From contig JAHIYS010000140.1 in the NCBI GenBank assembly GCA_018814965.1, forward strand, positions 1 to 8,024: 8,024 nt of DNA. Direction: 5' to 3'. How positions within the stretch are numbered: the first letter of the stretch is position 1; every line of letters starts with the position of its first letter. The notes beneath the pieces are model-generated. The model was not told the DNA's origin. It made no database searches and worked only from the letters and a program-made list of their open reading frames with translations. The stretch comes from Gammaproteobacteria bacterium (GTDB lineage: Bacteria; Pseudomonadota; Gammaproteobacteria; UBA9339). The position numbers were made by a program, and so were the translations under genes. Positions 1-7,180 of this stretch are shown piece by piece.

Positions 1-1
1 A

Positions 2-964
2 GTGACTATTGTCGTTGGTGATCTAGCAAAATCGTTGCTAGGCTTGGATCAGGCGACTTTTGATCTGCTTAGTGAAGAGGTGGATTATATTTATCATTGC
101 GGCGCTTATGTGCATCATATTTATAATTATGAGACGCTGCGTAATTCTAATGTTTTGAGTACCTTAGAGATATTGAAATTAGCAATTAGTAAAAAAAATA
201 AGCAAATTCATTACGTTTCAACTTTATCAACCACGGTTAATTATCCTAATGATAACGGATTTGTTGTTGAAGATTTTTTTTATGAAGCCAAATTGCCGCT
301 TGAAGGTTTAAGTGGTTATGTACAAACCAAGTTAGCTTCTGAAATTCTTTTAGCTAAGGCATATCAACGAGGGGTTCAAGTGTTTATATATCGACCATCT
401 TGGATCGTGGGGAGTAAAGATACTGGTGTTTGTTCGATGGAGAATAACCATTTATTTTTGCTTCTTAAGGGGTGTATGCAGGTAGGTTATGCGCCCAAGC
501 TGAAAGTTAACTTGAATATGTTTCCAGTTGATTTTGTTAGTGAACTCATTGTTAGAATTTCCCTTAATGGTGATAAAATTAAGCAGCGAGTATTTAATAT
601 GGTTAATCCATATGATGTCTCATGGAGTAGTTTGTTTAAATGCATAAATAGTTTTGGGTATAAGGTAAAAATGGTTTCTGCTCTTAATTGGGGACAGAAG
701 CATCTGGAGAAAATAGATAAAGATAATGCAATTTATCCTCTGGTGTCACTCTACCATGCTGATGGCGGTGTTAATTGGGCTGTATCACAAAGTGGGTTTT
801 CGAATATTGGCAATGATAATACCAAGACGGCTATGAAAATTTTTGATTTAAATGATGTAAAAATTGACGATACTACTCTTAGGTGTTATTTTGAACAACT
901 TCGTCAAGATGATTTTATGCCATCAATAGATATGGGTGACGCTTTCGATTATGAGAAGTTATAA
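2..964 (+). CDS. Thioester reductase (R) domain protein, C-terminal part, 5' end outside window
   Basis: This is the C-terminal 320 residues of an NAD(P)H-dependent thioester reductase of the extended short-chain dehydrogenase fold. Such domains release an acyl or peptidyl chain from a carrier protein as an aldehyde or alcohol, usually at the end of a non-ribosomal peptide synthetase or carboxylic acid reductase. Visible motifs are VVGDL (residues 4-8), the YHCGA strand (31-35), NV (50-51), the Ser/Thr-rich catalytic strand YVSTLST (71-77), the catalytic Tyr/Lys pair Y106-V-Q-T-K110, and YRPSWIVG (130-137). The Rossmann GxxGFLG motif must lie upstream, so the GTG at position 2 is not a real start. 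The parent could be a multidomain NRPS or a stand-alone reductase, which the window cannot decide. The stop is 14 bp before the kinase gene, suggesting co-transcription. Family assignment is confident; the substrate is unknown. Confidence 0.85.
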   Translation: MTIVVGDLAKSLLGLDQATFDLLSEEVDYIYHCGAYVHHIYNYETLRNSNVLSTLEILKLAISKKNKQIHYVSTLSTTVNYPNDNGFVVEDFFYEAKLPLEGLSGYVQTKLASEILLAKAYQRGVQVFIYRPSWIVGSKDTGVCSMENNHLFLLLKGCMQVGYAPKLKVNLNMFPVDFVSELIVRISLNGDKIKQRVFNMVNPYDVSWSSLFKCINSFGYKVKMVSALNWGQKHLEKIDKDNAIYPLVSLYHADGGVNWAVSQSGFSNIGNDNTKTAMKIFDLNDVKIDDTTLRCYFEQLRQDDFMPSIDMGDAFDYEKL

Positions 965-978
965 TATGTGGTGATGGA

Positions 979-3225
979 ATGTTAAAGAAAATAAAGTCTA
1001 AAAGCGCGGGAAAAAGTTGTAATGTTGACGCTTGTTTTTCGGTTTTTTTTAATCATATTGATAGTATCGCGATTTTGCTTGATCATGATTTCAAGATTGT
1101 TAATCTTAATGCTTCAGCCAAAAAACACTATAAAATATGCTCAACCAATGTTTTGGGAAAAGATTTTGATTTTTTGGAAAAAAATAGTGAATTTACACGG
1201 TTGCTTGATGAAATAAAGCAAAAGCCAGCTTCTACCGCCAAGATAATAACTTATCCCGATGAAAATAAAAATGATGGCGTTCCTATTTCGTGGTCTTTTT
1301 TAAATTTACAGCATTTGCATAGTGAGTCCAGTTATTTGGTTCTTGGAAATATCCTTTTGTCTGAACAATATACAAAAATCCAAAATGAAAGAATAGAGCG
1401 GTATCTTAAAGAGATTACAAATTGTATGCCTGGAAATTTTTACTGGAAGGATAAAAATGGTTGTTATCTGGGGTGTAACCAAACAACGTTGATTATACCG
1501 GGATACAAGAGAGAGCAAGAACTTATCGGGAAAACTGATTATGATATTTGGCCGGAACAAGCGGAAGAGTTGCGTAAAAATGATGCTGCGGTTATGGCTT
1601 CAGGTAAGCCAGCATATTTTGAAGAAACAGTGCAACTGAAAGGCCAAAATCCTAAATATTATGCGGTTGTTAAGATCCCTCTTAGAGATGCCAATGGAAG
1701 TATTGTTGGTATCATAGGTAACTCTTTAGATATTACTTATCGTAAGGAGGCTGAGGGTTTAAAGCTTGAAAATGAATTGCAAAAAACCAAATTACAAGAA
1801 CAAGAAATATTTAGAAAAATCGCTAACCAGGTGGCCCATGATATTCGTTCGCCATTAACTAGCCTTTCAATTATTGTAGAGTCCTGTAAAAATATTCCTG
1901 AAGCTGAGCGAATTACTTTAAGGAAAATAGCAGCCGGTATTGGTGATATTGCTAATCATTTGTTGAACAAATATAAATCAGATGCGTTCGGAAAAGAAGG
2001 TGAATCAGCTAAACCCATGTTGGTTTCTTTGTCCTTGTCTGAAGTTGTAAGTGAAAAGAAATACCAATATAAGCATTCTCCGGTTAAGTTTAATTATTTA
2101 CCCAAACCAGGAGATAACTTCGTTTTTATTAAAGTAGAGCCAGGGAGCTTTACGCGAATGATATCCAATCTGATAAATAATTCTGTAGATTCTTTTGATG
2201 GCAGGGATGGTAGGGTTGATTTAACGCTTAAATCAACTTCTAAATTTGTTATGATTATTATCCAAGATAATGGCAAAGGGATGCCCCAGAAGATTATTGA
2301 TAAGATCATGAACAATATTGCAGTAACTAGTGGTAAAAAAGGAGGTGCTGGCATTGGATTTACTCAGGTTTGCGATACCTTACAGCGTAATCAAGGTAAG
2401 TTAGAAATTGAGTCTAAAGTTGATTGGGGGACCAAGATCATCCTTACTTTTCCCAAAGTTGAGTCCCCAGAGTGGATCGCTGATAAAATTAAATTAAAAA
2501 AAGGCGATACTGTTATTGTTCTGGATGATGATGATTCTATTCACTTCGCTTGGGATGCTCGTTTTAAACCGTTTAAATCGGATGTTGAATTGAGGCATTT
2601 TAAATCAGGAGAAGAGACAATCGATTTTATTAATTCTTTAGCAGTAAAAGATAAAATATTTCTATTGGCTGATTTTGAGTTGATCAGTCAAACGTTAAAT
2701 GGTTTGCAAGTTATAGAGAGGACTTCGATGCAACACTCTTCAACTCTTGTGACGAGTCATTATGCTAACCCAGTTGTACACGATCTTGCTATCAAGGCTA
2801 AAGTTAAAATTTTGCCTAAGCAACTAGTGTCAGATGTTTCTGTAAAAATCGAAGCGAATCGTGAAAGTATTAATAGAAGTTTTATAAAAACAAAATTAGT
2901 GATTGTAGATGATGATGAATTATTGGTTGATTCTTTGGCCAGTTTCTTTCGCCACAAGAACATTATGGTAGATGTATACCATAATCCAAAAATCTTTTTG
3001 GAGCATTTATCCGAATATGCAAAAAATACTAAAATTTGTTTGGATAATGAATTCCACGGTAAACAAGAGGGCGTGGAACTTGCTAAACAGTTGAATAAGG
3101 CTGGTTACACCCAATTGTATATGCTTTCAGGTAAAGATTTTAAAGCTGGAGAAATTCCTAACTACTTAACCGTGATTACCAAGGGTGATATAGATGGTTT
3201 GGATAAGTTGTTAAAGAATAAATAA
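979..3225 (+). CDS. Cytoplasmic hybrid sensor histidine kinase, PAS-PAS-HisKA-HATPase-REC-REC
   Basis: A 748-residue hybrid two-component kinase. Domains in order: a PAS-like region (about 17-125); a second PAS with PAC end (about 138-258, ending GNSLDITYRKEAE); a short coiled linker; HisKA with phospho-acceptor H287 in HDIRSPL; an ATPase domain with N box NLINNS (397-402), G1 DNGKGM (430-435) and a Gly-rich lid (452-460); REC1 with acidic pocket D516-D519, phospho-acceptor D565, T592 and K614; and REC2 with D644-D646, D689, S717 and K735. All catalytic residues of kinase and both receivers look present, so it should be active. No membrane segment or signal peptide is seen, so it should sense a cytoplasmic cue through PAS. 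No DNA-binding or HPt domain is present, so phosphate must pass to a separate partner, or one REC acts as a sink. The ATG at 979 has only a weak purine-rich RBS (GGTGATGGA). It follows the reductase gene by 14 bp. Confidence 0.92.
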   Translation: MLKKIKSKSAGKSCNVDACFSVFFNHIDSIAILLDHDFKIVNLNASAKKHYKICSTNVLGKDFDFLEKNSEFTRLLDEIKQKPASTAKIITYPDENKNDGVPISWSFLNLQHLHSESSYLVLGNILLSEQYTKIQNERIERYLKEITNCMPGNFYWKDKNGCYLGCNQTTLIIPGYKREQELIGKTDYDIWPEQAEELRKNDAAVMASGKPAYFEETVQLKGQNPKYYAVVKIPLRDANGSIVGIIGNSLDITYRKEAEGLKLENELQKTKLQEQEIFRKIANQVAHDIRSPLTSLSIIVESCKNIPEAERITLRKIAAGIGDIANHLLNKYKSDAFGKEGESAKPMLVSLSLSEVVSEKKYQYKHSPVKFNYLPKPGDNFVFIKVEPGSFTRMISNLINNSVDSFDGRDGRVDLTLKSTSKFVMIIIQDNGKGMPQKIIDKIMNNIAVTSGKKGGAGIGFTQVCDTLQRNQGKLEIESKVDWGTKIILTFPKVESPEWIADKIKLKKGDTVIVLDDDDSIHFAWDARFKPFKSDVELRHFKSGEETIDFINSLAVKDKIFLLADFELISQTLNGLQVIERTSMQHSSTLVTSHYANPVVHDLAIKAKVKILPKQLVSDVSVKIEANRESINRSFIKTKLVIVDDDELLVDSLASFFRHKNIMVDVYHNPKIFLEHLSEYAKNTKICLDNEFHGKQEGVELAKQLNKAGYTQLYMLSGKDFKAGEIPNYLTVITKGDIDGLDKLLKNK

Positions 3226-3238
3226 AGCTAACTGCTTT
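3224..3238. other. Small hairpin in the convergent junction, weak terminator candidate
   Basis: The 52-bp gap between the converging kinase and AsmA-like genes contains an AAAGC/GCTTT stem (3224-3228 and 3234-3238) with a 5-nt loop that overlaps the kinase stop codon. On the minus strand it is followed by an AT-rich stretch (ATTTATTCTTT), which would suit a weak terminator for the MATE-asmA transcript. The stem is short and there is no clean T run on either side, so function is doubtful. Confidence 0.2.
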
Positions 3239-3277
3239 GAGCTACCGGTTCCTAAAACAATTCTTAATAACAGTGGC

Positions 3278-5290
3278 TTAGTGTAATAATTTATCTAGCG
3301 GTAAAATCTTTTTTAAATCTTGAGGCAGAAACTTATCAACTTGTTTTTCAATCACATTTGTAATGGTTTTTTTTATCTCATGTTGCAACATTACCGCCGT
3401 ATCAAGTTTTATTGATGGGCTTGCAAAAGGGCCAGTAATTTTAATTGGCACAAAAAAGTTTTTATCATTCATGCTGTATGCGCTTAATAATAATTCAAGT
3501 TGTCTAGAAATGAGATTGGCGTTACCTTTTCCAGTTACCTTATAGTCAGGTGATTGAATCAAGATATCATTGGTATTTAAAAGAGCATTGTTTATGTTAA
3601 AGCTCATGGTTAGTTGCTCAAAATCAGTATGCGGAGGTGAGGATTTTTGTGGCATAGGTTTGCTGTTTAGTACCGAATGTACTCGTCTCACTTCATAGGG
3701 AATATCCACGCCTTGATATGAGCCATTAGTTATTAAAGCATTGCCATTGCCATTTAAGCTATTAAGGAGTTCGGCTGAGGTTTTTCCAGAAAGACTAATT
3801 TCAGTATTTAGTGTAAGTGACCCGCTAAATTTTTCGTAGTTAGCTAGATCCATTAATAATGCTTTCATTGGTAAATTGGCTAGAGCTAATTTTAGATGTA
3901 TCTTGGAAATAGAGCTGCGTATGTCAGCGCTAGCATTTCCCACTGCTTTTTTCTGATAGAAATCAAACATTAAATCTTGACAATTTATTAGGTTGGGAGA
4001 GCCGGTAATTTTTGTAGCAAACGAAGAGAGTTTTATCTTATCAAATTGTATTGTACCAATTTTTAGATCACCATTTAATTTAAGTGATTGTGATAAATTA
4101 CTTGCTGAAGGTTTAGGGGGTGAAGAATCGCTAGTTGATGGTTTAGGAGTTGGTGTGGTTTTTGCTAAAACATGAGAATCATTTGGCAAACGTTCTGCGC
4201 TCTTGGTAGTTTGTGTTTTTATGGGAGCAGTTATAGGGGTGTGGCGCGATATCTCATTAAAAGAGTCCAGGTCTAGCTTGTTTAAGACAAGATTAAAGGC
4301 AATGGTATTTGCGGTGTAGCTGGCCGTACCTTCTAACACCATATCATCAAACTTAGCTTTAATAGTTGGGAGCTTGATGAGATTTGGAGAAAATTCTAGA
4401 TTAACAGTAAAGGAAGTATTTGGTTGGGTTTTAGAATTTATTCCAAGCAAATTAGTTAGAGCTTTTGTACCAGTATCACTGATGGTCAGATTGCCAGAAA
4501 AAGTTGGAGTGCTAGAGGTCTTGGTTATTTGTAATGCTCCAAAGGCATTAGCATTGTTAGTATGTAATTTTAGATTTTTTAAAATGTAAAGTTCTGAAGC
4601 GGTATTTAAGGTGACTTGAGCACTAGCTTCAATATCACCATCTAGCATAGGGTTTAGATCTGTAACGGTAAAAGATGTTTTGATATCAAAAGGGTGTTCT
4701 AAATCCACATTTTTACAAGACAGATTTAGATTACTAACTTTAATCTCTTGTTTTGATCTTTGGTCTTGCCAAAAAATAGTGCCGTTTTTGATTAAGACTG
4801 TTGCAATGCTAAATGTAGGCGCATTAAGATTATGGTCTTTAGTAGTGGTTGCAGCGTTAGAAATATTGGTGGCGGCAGATAAGTTTTCCCAATTACTATT
4901 GCCCAAATTATTTGTGGTTAAGTGTAGATCAAAATCTTTTAGGCTTAAATGATCCGCTTCAATATTACGCTTAAGAATTAGTGGCAATAACTTAACATTG
5001 ATTCCGATTTCTCCCGCATGTGCAAAATCAGCTGTTTTAAAATCAGATGGATTGCTTAATGAGACATCTTGAATTTTTATTCCCAGCCAAGGAAAGATTG
5101 TCCAGCTGATGTTGCCGACAATTTTGAGATCCTTTCCGGTTTTGTCATGCACTAGTTGGGACACTTTGTTTTTAATTGTGTCTTGACTAATTGTGGTGAT
5201 AAATAAAGTTGCAGCTCCAACCGACAAAATTATTATTGCTGCAATTGAGATTAGGATGGTTTTTATTATTTTTTTGTTAGTTATTGGCAT
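3278..5290 (-). CDS. AsmA family envelope protein
   Basis: A 670-residue AsmA-family protein, close in length to E. coli AsmA (about 617). One N-terminal membrane anchor (about residues 9-33) follows a Lys-rich start, with the rest predicted in the periplasm. The AsmA N-terminal module is visible: DKTGKDLKIVGNISW (49-63), a PWLGIKIQDVSLSNP stretch (67-81) and GEIGINVKLLPL (93-104). A Pro/Ser/Thr/Lys-rich low-complexity linker at about 352-402 separates it from the C-terminal AsmA module, with LNGNGNALITNGSYQGVDI (512-530), YKVTGKGNANLISRQLEL (583-600) and VPIKITGPFASPSIKLD (614-630). Family members (AsmA, TamB, YhdP, YdbH) are inner-membrane-anchored proteins affecting outer-membrane assembly and lipid transport; that role here is inferred. 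The ATG at 5290 has a modest GGGA RBS 8 nt upstream. It lies 39 bp after the MATE stop, with no terminator seen between, so the two are probably one operon. Confidence 0.9.
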   Translation of the reverse strand: MPITNKKIIKTILISIAAIIILSVGAATLFITTISQDTIKNKVSQLVHDKTGKDLKIVGNISWTIFPWLGIKIQDVSLSNPSDFKTADFAHAGEIGINVKLLPLILKRNIEADHLSLKDFDLHLTTNNLGNSNWENLSAATNISNAATTTKDHNLNAPTFSIATVLIKNGTIFWQDQRSKQEIKVSNLNLSCKNVDLEHPFDIKTSFTVTDLNPMLDGDIEASAQVTLNTASELYILKNLKLHTNNANAFGALQITKTSSTPTFSGNLTISDTGTKALTNLLGINSKTQPNTSFTVNLEFSPNLIKLPTIKAKFDDMVLEGTASYTANTIAFNLVLNKLDLDSFNEISRHTPITAPIKTQTTKSAERLPNDSHVLAKTTPTPKPSTSDSSPPKPSASNLSQSLKLNGDLKIGTIQFDKIKLSSFATKITGSPNLINCQDLMFDFYQKKAVGNASADIRSSISKIHLKLALANLPMKALLMDLANYEKFSGSLTLNTEISLSGKTSAELLNSLNGNGNALITNGSYQGVDIPYEVRRVHSVLNSKPMPQKSSPPHTDFEQLTMSFNINNALLNTNDILIQSPDYKVTGKGNANLISRQLELLLSAYSMNDKNFFVPIKITGPFASPSIKLDTAVMLQHEIKKTITNVIEKQVDKFLPQDLKKILPLDKLLH

Positions 5291-5329
5291 AAATCAGGTC
5301 CCAGATATCAAAAATTCATTATAGAAAGA

Positions 5330-6718
5330 TTATTTTTTTGTTACCAAAGATGATAGATCAAGTTGATTCACTAGTCTACCAAAACGAACCATGAGTATTA
5401 TCCCTGTAATAAATAAGCCGGTTATAATCCCCCACCAGATACCTGCTCCTCCATAACCCAGTTTAAAAGCAAAGAAATAAGAGGAAGGAAAAGCAATTAA
5501 CCAGAAACCAAAAATACTTAGCATTAGTTGAAAGTTTGAGTCTTTTAATCCTCTTAGGGCCCCGTTAACGATTATGCGCCCACAATCAGTTATAAGTAAG
5601 ATCGCCACTAGGGGGAAAAATTCAATGGTTTTGGCAACAACCTCCTGGTATTTTATAGCGTTGATATCAATATCTAGGCTAATGGCGGTTTCTGGAAAGA
5701 GCACATAAAACAAGCTAAACCCAGAAATAAGGATAAAAGCGATTGCCATATTTACAGCTGTAGTTAATTTTAACTTGCTCCGATCATTGCGACCAACTTC
5801 ATAACCAACCCTGATTGCAGTATTATGGCTTAAGGCAAAGAGAATAACTAAGGCTATCATTAGATATTGGTTTGCTATTTGATAGGCTGCCAAAGTATTA
5901 ACGCCCAAAGTCCCCATCATTATTGCTACAAGTGCAAAAAAAGTTACTTCGCTGCCCCACATTAATCCAAGAGGTATTCCGATACGAAACATTTCAAATA
6001 AGAATTTCTTTTCGATCACCCACCATTTTTCAAATAAGTTGTATTTTTTGAGTTGTGGTGAAAAATGTAAGTAACTTATCAAAAGAGCTATAATTATTAG
6101 ATCTGCTGCAAGCAATCCATAGCCTATTCCAGGTAGTCCCATTTGAGGTAAACCGAACTTTCCAAATAAAAAAGCGTAAAAAAAGAAAATGTCTATAGGG
6201 ACGGTTATTATGCTTGCGAACAATACCAACTTGGCCTTGCCGATACCCACTAAAAACTGGTTAATGATAACTATAATATTAAGGGGTAACATTACCCAAA
6301 CTAACGAGCGGAAAAAAGGTTTGGCATATAAAATTACTGCGGGATCCTGTTTAGCCCACGCTAAGGTTTCAGGTATAAACCACATAAGTAGCATCATTGG
6401 TAATGAAAATATAAGCGCTAAGATTAAGCCTTGTTTGAAACAGATCGTGATTCCCTTGTAATCTTTGGCGCCAAAACTTTGTGCTACCATTATGCTTACA
6501 GAGGCGATTATACCAATAAAAAAGAGAATTACTGCAGTATAAATATTCCACACTAAAACATTGGCAGCTAGCTCCTCTTTGCTTAAATGGGCTATCATGG
6601 CAGTGGCTAAAAAGCTACTAAGTGCAAAAACAATTTCAGACGCAATTAGTGGTAATGCTAATCGTATTGAATATTTAGCTTCGGATACTATATTTGATAA
6701 ACTGAAAATGGAACGCAC
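5330..6718 (-). CDS. MATE family multidrug efflux transporter, NorM-like
   Basis: An inner-membrane cation-coupled drug exporter of the MATE family, about 12 hydrophobic segments in two lobes. The GTG at 6718 gives 462 residues, the usual MATE size, and has the best ribosome site: GAGG at 6728-6725, 6 nt upstream. A TTG at 6778 (482 residues) and GTG at 6730 are in frame, but a terminator-like hairpin lies between 6778 and 6718, arguing against the longer form. Numbered from GTG 6718, NorM-like landmarks are IRLALPLIAS (18-27), VAQSFGAKD (78-86), E257 in the SEVTFF stretch, AAYQIANQ (277-284), and D378 followed by GALRGLKD (386-393). E257 and D378 line up with the coupling residues E255 and D371 of V. 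cholerae NorM, but the N-lobe Asp of that protein aligns with Ala38 here. The alignment is from memory. Substrate unknown. It is followed by an AsmA-like gene. Confidence 0.92.
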   Translation of the reverse strand: MRSIFSLSNIVSEAKYSIRLALPLIASEIVFALSSFLATAMIAHLSKEELAANVLVWNIYTAVILFFIGIIASVSIMVAQSFGAKDYKGITICFKQGLILALIFSLPMMLLMWFIPETLAWAKQDPAVILYAKPFFRSLVWVMLPLNIIVIINQFLVGIGKAKLVLFASIITVPIDIFFFYAFLFGKFGLPQMGLPGIGYGLLAADLIIIALLISYLHFSPQLKKYNLFEKWWVIEKKFLFEMFRIGIPLGLMWGSEVTFFALVAIMMGTLGVNTLAAYQIANQYLMIALVILFALSHNTAIRVGYEVGRNDRSKLKLTTAVNMAIAFILISGFSLFYVLFPETAISLDIDINAIKYQEVVAKTIEFFPLVAILLITDCGRIIVNGALRGLKDSNFQLMLSIFGFWLIAFPSSYFFAFKLGYGGAGIWWGIITGLFITGIILMVRFGRLVNQLDLSSLVTKK

Positions 6719-6724
6719 ACTATA

Positions 6725-6728
6725 CCTC
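6725..6728 (-). promoter_or_regulatory. RBS deciding the MATE start
   Basis: On the minus strand GAGG lies 6 nt before the GTG at 6718. Neither the in-frame TTG at 6778 nor the GTG at 6730 has a purine-rich site at the right distance. The first base of this RBS region also belongs to the TGA stop of the small leader ORF (6774-6727), so the two could be translationally coupled. Confidence 0.55.
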
Positions 6729-6774
6729 ACAAAAAAATAAATAAAACGCCCCCAAATTGGAGGGGCAAGGCCAT
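6727..6774 (-). CDS. Possible 15-residue leader peptide upstream of MATE
   Basis: ATG at 6774 opens a 15-codon frame, MALPLQFGGVLFIFL, ending in TGA at 6729-6727. It runs through the whole terminator-like hairpin and its T-rich tail, and its stop overlaps the MATE RBS. Ribosome movement over this frame would melt the hairpin, as in leader-peptide attenuation. Against it: the ATG has no recognisable Shine-Dalgarno sequence, and the hydrophobic end partly follows from the T-rich tract. Treat as a candidate only. Confidence 0.2.
   Translation of the reverse strand: MALPLQFGGVLFIFL
6733..6766 (-). terminator. Terminator-like hairpin in the MATE leader (possible attenuator)
   Basis: Read on the minus strand, GCCCC (6766-6762) pairs with GGGGC (6752-6748); one bulged base and one further G-C pair close a loop of about 6 nt. 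The stem is followed at once by the T-rich GTTTTATTTATTTTTTT (6747-6731). This is the form of an intrinsic terminator, but it lies just before the MATE start codon and no other minus-strand gene ends here. It could therefore control how much transcription enters the MATE-asmA operon. The GC part of the stem is short. Confidence 0.45.
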
Positions 6775-6807
6775 ACAATGTTGAGTTATAGCGTTTTCAT
6801 AATATTA

Positions 6808-6835
6808 ACTATAGCATAAAATATTATTTTCACAA
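6808..6835 (-). promoter_or_regulatory. Putative sigma-70 promoter for the MATE-asmA operon
   Basis: On the minus strand TTGTGA (6835-6830) and TATAGT (6813-6808) are 16 bp apart and resemble -35 and -10 boxes. A start near 6801 would give an 80-nt leader that contains the AAAACGC segment (6797-6791), the terminator-like hairpin and the leader ORF. The region is very AT-rich, so chance matches are likely. Confidence 0.35.
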
Positions 6836-6892
6836 TAATGAGGGTAGAATGATAAAGGGGCGCTCCATGCGGTTTAAGTGTCTTTCGATGTA

Positions 6893-7081
6893 TTGGTTGA
6901 TTTGAAGTTTTTTACTGTTTTCCGCTATGTCTTGATTTTTAAAAGGGTGACAGAGTTCAGTATTTGTCGTCCCGAGGCGAAGATCGAGGGATCCAGATTA
7001 TTGTTTTCAATCATGGTTGATCTAATCATAACCTTTTTACTATTTTCCCCTAGGCCAGAATTTTTTAGCTTGGTGACAAAG
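6893..7081. repeat. Diverged direct repeat, two copies of about 50-65 bp
   Basis: Copy A (about 6894-6954) and copy B (about 7014-7081) both begin GGTTGAT, then contain TTTTTACT(G/A)TTTTCC(G/C)CTA, an ATTTTT tract and GGTGACA(G/A)AG, in the same order and spacing. Copy B has a few extra bases after GGTTGAT. From TTTTTACT onward, roughly two thirds to three quarters of about 48 positions match by eye. The copies bracket the repeat at 6966-6997. Their origin is not clear. Confidence 0.5.
6966..6997. repeat. Short dispersed repeat of the CCCGAGGCGAAG...GAGGGATCC type
   Basis: GTCGTCCCGAGGCGAAG followed by ATCGAGGGATCCAGA. TCCC (6970-6973) and GGGA (6988-6991) can pair as the base of a small hairpin. 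This resembles a GC-rich intergenic repeat (GTCATCCCGAG...CGAGGGATCCAG) that I know as widespread in AT-rich bacterial genomes. It stands out from the AT-rich surroundings. Multiple genomic copies cannot be shown from this window. Confidence 0.5.
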
Positions 7082-7106
7082 CCATATGGGGGATAGATCA
7101 GATTTT

Positions 7107-7138
7107 TTGACATTGTAAAATAGCAGAACTAGTGATAT
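7107..7138 (+). promoter_or_regulatory. Candidate lolB promoter
   Basis: A perfect -35 hexamer TTGACA (7107-7112) lies about 70 bp before the lolB ATG. The -10 candidates at suitable spacing are weak: TAGTGA at 7130 with a 17-bp spacer, or TGATAT at 7133 with 20 bp. Position and the good -35 make it the best candidate, but the -10 is poor. Confidence 0.35.
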
Positions 7139-7180
7139 CGTTTTAAGAACAGCCTCGTTTTGGCTTTGGTTTTGACTATT

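Larger units (their letters stand above)
6719..7180. other. Divergent intergenic region between MATE and lolB
   Basis: About 460 bp with no convincing gene. It holds the MATE leader on the left, an AT-rich core around 6781-6840 that could serve divergent promoters, a diverged direct repeat (about 6893-6954 and 7014-7081), a CGAGGGATCC-type repeat between those copies (6966-6997), and a candidate lolB promoter near 7107. Open frames across 6878-7113 on both strands have no family-like composition. The minus-strand frame reads LDPSIFASGRQ across the repeat, a reading produced by the repeat sequence itself. Confidence 0.7.

Noticed and set aside
3993..4952. Plus-strand frames opposite the AsmA-like gene
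   Set aside because: They are antisense shadows of a well-supported 670-residue coding frame, with no known motifs.
6719..6778. TTG at 6778 as the MATE start (482 residues)
   Set aside because: The extra 20 residues are encoded across the terminator-like hairpin and T-rich tail; the GTG at 6718 has a good RBS and gives normal MATE length.
6849..6905. 18-codon plus-strand ORF (MIKGRSMRFKCLSMYWLI) with a GAGGG just upstream
   Set aside because: The RBS spacing of 4 nt is short, there is no conservation evidence, and it lies over 270 bp from lolB. Too little to call a gene.
6878..7113. Open frames on both strands in the lolB upstream region (72 and 62 residues)
   Set aside because: They overlap each other, cross the repeat, and the recognisable LDPSIFASGRQ reading is a product of the repeat itself.
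7160..7180. TTG at 7160 as the lolB start
   Set aside because: It adds seven residues before a standard lipoprotein signal peptide that begins at ATG 7181, and has no RBS.
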